DNA from: JBARKJ01 sp049801375
Lineage (GTDB): Bacteria; Nitrospirota; JACRHJ01
Length of the DNA: 24,424 bases
Reading direction: 5' to 3'
Assembly (NCBI GenBank): GCA_049801375.1
Contig: JBARKJ010000020.1
Location: forward strand, 1 to 24,424
Below, one piece after another: positions 22,395 through 24,424 of the stretch. A program made the translations under genes and the position numbers. Position 1 is the first letter of the stretch. Each line of letters starts with the position of its first letter. Under the pieces are notes generated by a model, which saw only the letters and a list, made by a program, of their open reading frames with translations, ran no database searches and was not told the origin of the DNA.

Positions 22395-23236
22395 CGGAGC
22401 ACCTCTTGTTTGTATGCCTCCGCGAGCATTTTCGTCACCCTGCCCGGAGGGCCGATTACTTTATCGCCCACTTCCCTGACAGGCATTATCTCCATCGTGG
22501 TATTCGTTATGAAAACCTCGTCCGCTTCCCCGAGAGTCGCCTCTGTGAACAGCTCCTCGTAAACGGTGATGCCAAGAGTCTCCGCTAATCGAAGGACGAG
22601 GTCGCGCGTTACGCCTTCGAGTATCCCAGCGATGAGGGGCGGGGTCATCAGCACTCCGTCTTTTATCATGAATATGTTGGAGATGGTGCCCTCGGCGACA
22701 AAATTGGCGTGGTTCAGCATTATCCCCTCGAACGCACCCGCGCGCTTGGCCTCCATCTTCGCGAAGATGTTGTTCAGGAAATTCGTGGACTTTATGGCCG
22801 GGTTCAGCGTCTCCGGGTGGTTCCTCCGAGTTTCCACGACGGCTATCTTTACCCCTTCCTCGTAGAACTCGCTCTTGTAGTCGAAGAACGGTTTCGCGAT
22901 TATCACGAAGGTTGGGGTGGGGCAAAGCGCCGGGTCCAGGCCGATCTCGCCGGGGCCGCGCGATACGCTGACGCGGATATAGGCGTCTTTGAGGCCGTTT
23001 CTGGACAATGTATCGTATATCGCGCGCCTGATGCCGTCTTCGTCCATCAGCAGGGTCATCTCCATCATGTCCGCCGACTGCTTCAGCCGCGCCAGGTGTT
23101 CGATCAGCTTGAATACCATGCCGTCGTATGAGCGCAGGGTCTCGTATATGCCGTCGCCATATAAATATCCGTGGTCGAATACGGAAACCTTCGCCTCGTC
23201 CTTCGGGTAAAAGGAGCCGTTTATGTAAATTTGCAT
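22376..23236 (-). CDS. pabC: Class IV aminotransferase, probably aminodeoxychorismate lyase (or IlvE-type)
   Basis: 286 residues from the ATG at 23234-23236, which has GAGAGGG upstream; a longer frame to 23308 has no support. PLP-dependent fold type IV. Pyridoxal lysine is Lys149 in AIKSTNFLNN; other blocks are VFDHGYLYGDGIYET (19-33), VAEGTISNIFMI (180-191) and AGILEGVTRDLV. Sequence alone does not separate aminodeoxychorismate lyase from branched-chain aminotransferase. The upstream gene is the chorismate-binding subunit, with only a small membrane gene between, so conversion of aminodeoxychorismate to p-aminobenzoate for folate is the likelier job. It overlaps deoC by 19 bases. Confidence 0.85.
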   Translation of the reverse strand: MQIYINGSFYPKDEAKVSVFDHGYLYGDGIYETLRSYDGMVFKLIEHLARLKQSADMMEMTLLMDEDGIRRAIYDTLSRNGLKDAYIRVSVSRGPGEIGLDPALCPTPTFVIIAKPFFDYKSEFYEEGVKIAVVETRRNHPETLNPAIKSTNFLNNIFAKMEAKRAGAFEGIMLNHANFVAEGTISNIFMIKDGVLMTPPLIAGILEGVTRDLVLRLAETLGITVYEELFTEATLGEADEVFITNTTMEIMPVREVGDKVIGPPGRVTKMLAEAYKQEVLRCLKTR

Positions 23237-23246
23237 AAAGACCCTC

Positions 23247-23514
23247 TCAACGATTGAATATACAAAAGACCCAGATAATAATCCAGACAGGGCCAATAGT
23301 GAAGGCAATTGCTCCCGGTGTATATAGTATTTTCAGGCCTTTTTTGCCGTACCGTTCATAAATTGTTCGTGACAAAGCTCGGGAATATTTATTAGGTGGC
23401 TTAAGCAAATGCGGATTCTCTTTGTACCAAAGAGCATATAACATAATAAACCCCAACGCTCATCATGGCGAGCATGGTTGCAAAAAAGAAAAGTGTTGCA
23501 ACAAATCGAGTCAT
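23247..23514 (-). pseudogene. Small two-helix membrane protein split by a one-base frameshift
   Basis: The ATG at 23512-23514 overlaps the pabB stop (ATGA) and encodes MTRFVATLFFFATMLAMMS before ending after 37 codons. A second open frame starts in the middle at a run of four G (minus strand, 23451-23454) and runs to 23247. Dropping one G joins the two as an 88-residue protein: first helix about 5-29, a basic middle (HLLKPPNKYSRALSRTIYERYGKK), second helix about 65-86. The joined protein makes sense as a single gene, so I read it as a frameshift in a G-run: a mutation, a read error or slippage. On its own the second part could start at ATG 23442-23444. It is AT-rich compared with its neighbours. 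Function unknown. Confidence 0.65.
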
Positions 23515-24424
23515 TTATTATTAAGCTTCTCTAAAGTTTTAACCAGCGCCTGGGCCTTGTGCAGGGTCTCGTAGTACTCCCGCTCCGGGTCGGAATCGGC
23601 CACTATGCCTGCGCCCACCTGGACATATGCCTTATTATCTTTTATCACAAAAGTGCGGATTATGATATTCAAGTCCATGTTGCCGTTATAGCCGATGTAT
23701 CCCACCGAGCCGGTGTACGGGCCTCTTGCGACAGGCTCCAGCTCGTCAATTATTTCCATGCACCTGACCTTTGGCACCCCCGTAATAGTCCCGCCGGGGA
23801 ATGTCGCACGTATGACGTCGAATGCGTCCTTGCCTTCGGCCAGCCTGCCAGTAACGTTTGATACGATATGTATGACGTGGGAGTAATCCTCCGTAACCAT
23901 AAGCTCGTCCACATGCACAGTCCCGTAATCGCAGACCCTGCCCATGTCGTTTCGCTCCAGGTCGATCAGCATTATATGCTCCGCGCGCTCTTTTTCGTTT
24001 AACAGAAGCTCTGAGCGCATGGCCTCGTCTCCGTCCAAATCCCTGCCCCTGGGCCTGGTCCCCGCGATGGGACGGGTATCAACCCTGCCGCCTTCCATGC
24101 GGACGAGCCGTTCCGGAGACGAGCTTATTATCTTTACGTCCGGGAAGTCCATGTAACAGGCGAAAGGCGAGGGGTTGACCTCCCTCAGTACCCGGTATAT
24201 GTCGTACGGGTGGATGCCCTCCACGTCCGCCGATAGCCGCTGGGAGAGGTTGGCCTGGAAAATGTCCCCTGCGGCGATATATTCCTTCGCGCGGCGGACC
24301 ATCTGCTCGTAATCATCCTTGGACATCAGCGGCTCTGCGGTGAGTCCCGGGCCGGGACGGGCAGGTCCCGTGCCGAGGCGGACAGTTTCTCCACCAGAAT
24401 TGACAATTCCCGTGCGGTTACGGA
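23511..24424 (-). CDS. pabB: Aminodeoxychorismate synthase component I (partial, start beyond the edge)
   Basis: The last 304 residues are visible; the frame is open through the right edge. Chorismate-binding fold motifs, in order: AAGDIFQANLSQRL, RPIAGTRPRG, ELLLNEKERAEHIMLIDLER, PGGTITGVPKVRCMEIID and GSVGYIGYNGNMDLNI, then VGAGIVADSDPEREY. The PIAGT motif has Ala where many PabB proteins have Lys; anthranilate synthase also has PIAGT, so TrpE cannot be excluded by this alone. The neighbouring class IV aminotransferase favours PabB. The stop overlaps the small membrane gene's ATG. Confidence 0.9.
   Translation of the reverse strand, partial: RNRTGIVNSGGETVRLGTGPARPGPGLTAEPLMSKDDYEQMVRRAKEYIAAGDIFQANLSQRLSADVEGIHPYDIYRVLREVNPSPFACYMDFPDVKIISSSPERLVRMEGGRVDTRPIAGTRPRGRDLDGDEAMRSELLLNEKERAEHIMLIDLERNDMGRVCDYGTVHVDELMVTEDYSHVIHIVSNVTGRLAEGKDAFDVIRATFPGGTITGVPKVRCMEIIDELEPVARGPYTGSVGYIGYNGNMDLNIIIRTFVIKDNKAYVQVGAGIVADSDPEREYYETLHKAQALVKTLEKLNNK

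Noticed and set aside
1..24424. CRISPR array, tRNA, rRNA, IS element or integrase
   Set aside because: No regular spaced repeats, tRNA-like cloverleaf, rRNA blocks or transposase/integrase motifs were seen.

Overview
The window looks like chromosome of an anaerobic, Gram-negative-type, diderm bacterium. Most of it is GC-rich. Two predicted lipoproteins, a HlyD-type adaptor and a class A penicillin-binding protein point to a diderm envelope. A 4Fe-4S ferredoxin, a desulforedoxin, a B12-dependent ribonucleotide reductase, an AmrS-like radical SAM enzyme and a pterin-dependent methyltransferase-like protein point to anaerobic life. Nitrospirota or Desulfobacterota would fit, but that is an inference from gene content; there is no rRNA or tRNA here to place it.

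Layout, left to right. (1) Bases 1-4900: the tail of a Gly/Thr/Asn-rich protein with a strong terminator, then minus-strand genes for PBP1A, a PilZ-receiver fusion, a TVP38/TMEM64 membrane protein and an exported single-cysteine MsrB. (2) 4900-7700: a 56-residue Cys-rich protein on the plus strand, a roughly 400-base gap, then a minus-strand group with a glycine-zipper lipoprotein, a six-helix membrane protein and a small lipoprotein. (3) 7738-14393: a plus-strand export operon. It has a HlyD adaptor at the start and an ABC ATPase and ABC-2 permease at the end. About 3 kb of accessory genes sit between them: an AT-rich TIR/deoxyribosyltransferase-like protein, a class I methyltransferase and two DUF4337-like membrane proteins. 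Broken copies of the starts or insides of neighbouring genes lie among them. (4) 14390-16526: minus-strand DUF255 thioredoxin-fold protein, a 65-residue protein and a ferredoxin. (5) 16599-21304: a tight minus-strand operon of desulforedoxin, NifU-like scaffold, pterin-binding methyltransferase-like protein, degenerate SDR, AmrS and class II ribonucleotide reductase. (6) 21395-24424: minus-strand pabB (runs off the right edge), a frameshifted small membrane protein, a pabC/ilvE-like aminotransferase, deoC and a carboxymuconolactone-decarboxylase-family protein.

The part most worth a second look is 8841-11960. The adaptor and its ABC partner are normally neighbours; here they are split by a recombination mosaic. 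It holds three copies of the DUF4337 start (one only 17 codons long), a 49-base exact duplicate of the ABC ATPase start, a 32-base piece of the HlyD gene, and one AT-rich gene with a nucleotide/NAD-processing-like fold. This looks like a hot spot where accessory genes, perhaps defence-related, have been loaded into an export operon. Other points are an SDR that has lost its catalytic Ser, Tyr and Lys, a one-base frameshift in a two-helix protein between pabB and pabC, a free-standing Cys-rich microprotein, and a recurring extended -10 promoter motif (TGATATAAT-like) in five or six gaps.
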